Made by a program: the position numbers and the translations under genes
Part shown: positions 1 to 5,464 of the stretch, one piece after another
Layout: each line of letters starts with the position of its first letter
How positions within the stretch are numbered: position 1 is the first letter of the stretch
Assembly: GCA_012516015.1 (NCBI GenBank)
Contig: JAAYXG010000840.1
Span: 1 to 5,464, forward strand
DNA: 5,464 nucleotides
Source: Lysobacteraceae bacterium
GTDB lineage: Bacteria > Pseudomonadota > Gammaproteobacteria > Steroidobacterales > Steroidobacteraceae
Direction: 5' to 3'
The notes under the pieces: model-generated
Seen by the model: the letters and a program-made list of their open reading frames with translations, nothing else
Databases searched by the model: none
Told to the model about the DNA's origin: nothing

Positions 1-1
1 A

Positions 2-4882
<4,881 letters not shown>

Positions 4883-4906
4883 CGGCAAGTCGTACCGCTC
4901 CAAGCA

Positions 4907-4924
4907 CGATGGAAGCACCCATCG
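4907..4924 (+). terminator. Hairpin just after the uvrA stop, possible 3' end signal
   Basis: CGATGG (4907-4912) pairs with CCATCG (4919-4924) over a six-base loop, 24 bases past the stop codon. A second, smaller stem, AGCGG (4881-4885) with CCGCT (4895-4899), overlaps the stop itself. Neither is followed by a T run, so this is not a classic Rho-independent terminator. It might protect the 3' end of the mRNA. Confidence 0.25.
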
Positions 4925-4968
4925 GCTCGCGCACGAGTCCCTCGAATGCTGCGCAAGACCCCCCTCGT

Positions 4969-4997
4969 TTGACCCTCAAGGACGGGGTACGTAGAAA
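4969..4997 (+). promoter_or_regulatory. Candidate sigma70-type promoter
   Basis: TTGACC (4969-4974, 5 of 6 to the -35 consensus) and TAGAAA (4992-4997, 4 of 6 to the -10 consensus) are separated by exactly 17 bases. An A/T-rich stretch follows immediately (4995-5004) in an otherwise GC-rich region. No convincing gene follows on this strand within the window, so if real it would serve a short RNA or a gene further on. Confidence 0.22.
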
Positions 4998-5093
4998 AAT
5001 AATTCAACGTGTTCGTCGCGGATTTCCGAACTGCTGTCCGGAGCTTTCCCGTCCCTTTGTCTGGCCGGCCGCACGCGTTCGTTGCATACACGA

Positions 5094-5118
5094 CGGTGAC
5101 ACCGGGCGCTTTTTTCTT
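5094..5118 (+). terminator. Small palindrome followed by a T run, weak terminator candidate
   Basis: CGGTGACACCG (5094-5104) is symmetric about its central A and is followed, after GGCGC, by six T and then CTT (5110-5118). With a realistic loop only three or four base pairs remain, which is thin for a Rho-independent terminator. Confidence 0.2.
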
Positions 5119-5144
5119 CCGCGATGCAAAACTTCGGTGCGTGT

Positions 5145-5154
5145 GACGTACGTC
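5145..5154. repeat. Perfect 10-base palindrome GACGTACGTC
   Basis: Seen directly. The symmetry does not extend to the flanking bases. It could be a dimeric regulator site or chance. Confidence 0.25.
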
Positions 5155-5214
5155 GCATTGCGGTAGTTGCTCGTTTTTGGTGCAGGATTGTCGAGCCACA
5201 TGATCGCTCCGTAG

Positions 5215-5225
5215 TGACACTGTCA
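5215..5225. repeat. Perfect palindrome TGACACTGTCA
   Basis: Two 5-base arms, TGACA and TGTCA, sit around one central C. A TATAAC hexamer (minus strand, 5237-5232) lies just beside it, so it could be an operator for a minus-strand promoter, but no matching -35 hexamer is seen at the usual spacing. Confidence 0.25.
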
Positions 5226-5299
5226 TGTCGCGTTATAGCCACGGTATACAACGGGCGCTTCGGAGCACCGTCTCGGATCCTCGATAACGCGCCTAAGTC

Positions 5300-5319
5300 G
5301 CCGTATCCAACGGCTTTCT
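5300..5319 (+). terminator. Five-base-pair hairpin followed by TTTCT
   Basis: GCCGT (5300-5304) pairs with ACGGC (5310-5314) around the loop ATCCA, and TTTCT follows. The form is that of a short Rho-independent terminator, but the stem and T tract are both short. Confidence 0.22.
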
Positions 5320-5464
5320 GGAGCTCTCTACGGCGCGCAACGTGCCTTTCATTGGGTGTTTCCGAGTTGTAAGCTCGACACCACGCTAGCTGTTCGAGGC
5401 GTGATGCAAGTCACTTCCGAGACGCAAGCAAATCAACTTAGGGAGCGTCCCCTCGGCTTTCGCG

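Larger units (their letters stand above)
4883..5464. other. Region downstream of uvrA without a supportable gene (582 bases)
   Basis: Both strands were read for genes. Forward and reverse open frames of 65 to 144 codons exist but overlap one another in several frames, lack recognisable domains and mostly lack ribosome binding sites. Base composition is less GC-rich than the uvrA gene, with an A/T patch at 4994-5004 and a T run at 5110-5115. No tRNA or rRNA is visible. The region probably holds the 3' end of the uvrA transcript and control signals for a gene beyond the window. Confidence 0.6.

Noticed and set aside
5124..5372. 82-codon plus-strand frame after uvrA
   Set aside because: No ribosome binding site before the ATG, no recognisable domain, and it runs across the palindromes and hairpin of the non-coding region.
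5441..5451. GGGA-GCG-TCCC hairpin near the window end
   Set aside because: Only four base pairs with a three-base loop and no T run; too common by chance.

Overview
The window is dominated by one very long plus-strand gene that is already open at base 2 and stops with TAG at 4880-4882. It encodes the larger part of a tandem (double-length) UvrA, the damage-recognition ATPase of nucleotide excision repair. The 5' end of the gene lies upstream of the window: the frame is open through base 2, and the first residues seen already belong to the UvrA DNA-binding insertion domain. Residue numbers below count from the in-frame ATG at base 17, which is a convenience and not the real start.

Layout: 2 to about 2090 is the rest of UvrA copy 1 (end of its N-terminal ATPase half, then its complete C-terminal half). 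About 2225-4882 is a complete UvrA copy 2 (both ATPase halves, UvrB-binding region, zinc modules). Within the window there are three complete ATP-binding cassettes plus the second half of a fourth, and every Walker A, ABC signature, Walker B and H-loop that can be seen is intact. Copy 2 has almost lost the DNA-binding insertion domain that copy 1 keeps, so the two halves of the fusion are not equivalent.

The most unusual content is hidden inside the gene. Four stretches of low-complexity, non-UvrA protein sequence sit at domain boundaries or loops (about 892-961, 1685-1825, 2101-2224 and 2922-3008). At DNA level each contains 7-base-periodic repeats, and in the best cases two heptamer arrays face each other in inverted orientation around a short core. 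The inserts at 1685-1825 and 2101-2224 appear to be divergent copies of one element in opposite orientations. This looks like a small palindromic repeat family that has entered, or expanded within, a coding region without breaking the frame.

The last 582 bases (4883-5464) contain no gene I can support. They hold a few hairpins, two short palindromes and one sigma70-like promoter candidate, all weak.

Organism: a GC-rich bacterium, most likely a proteobacterium, judged from codon use, the double-length UvrA and the intergenic-style heptamer repeats. I cannot place it more precisely from this sequence.
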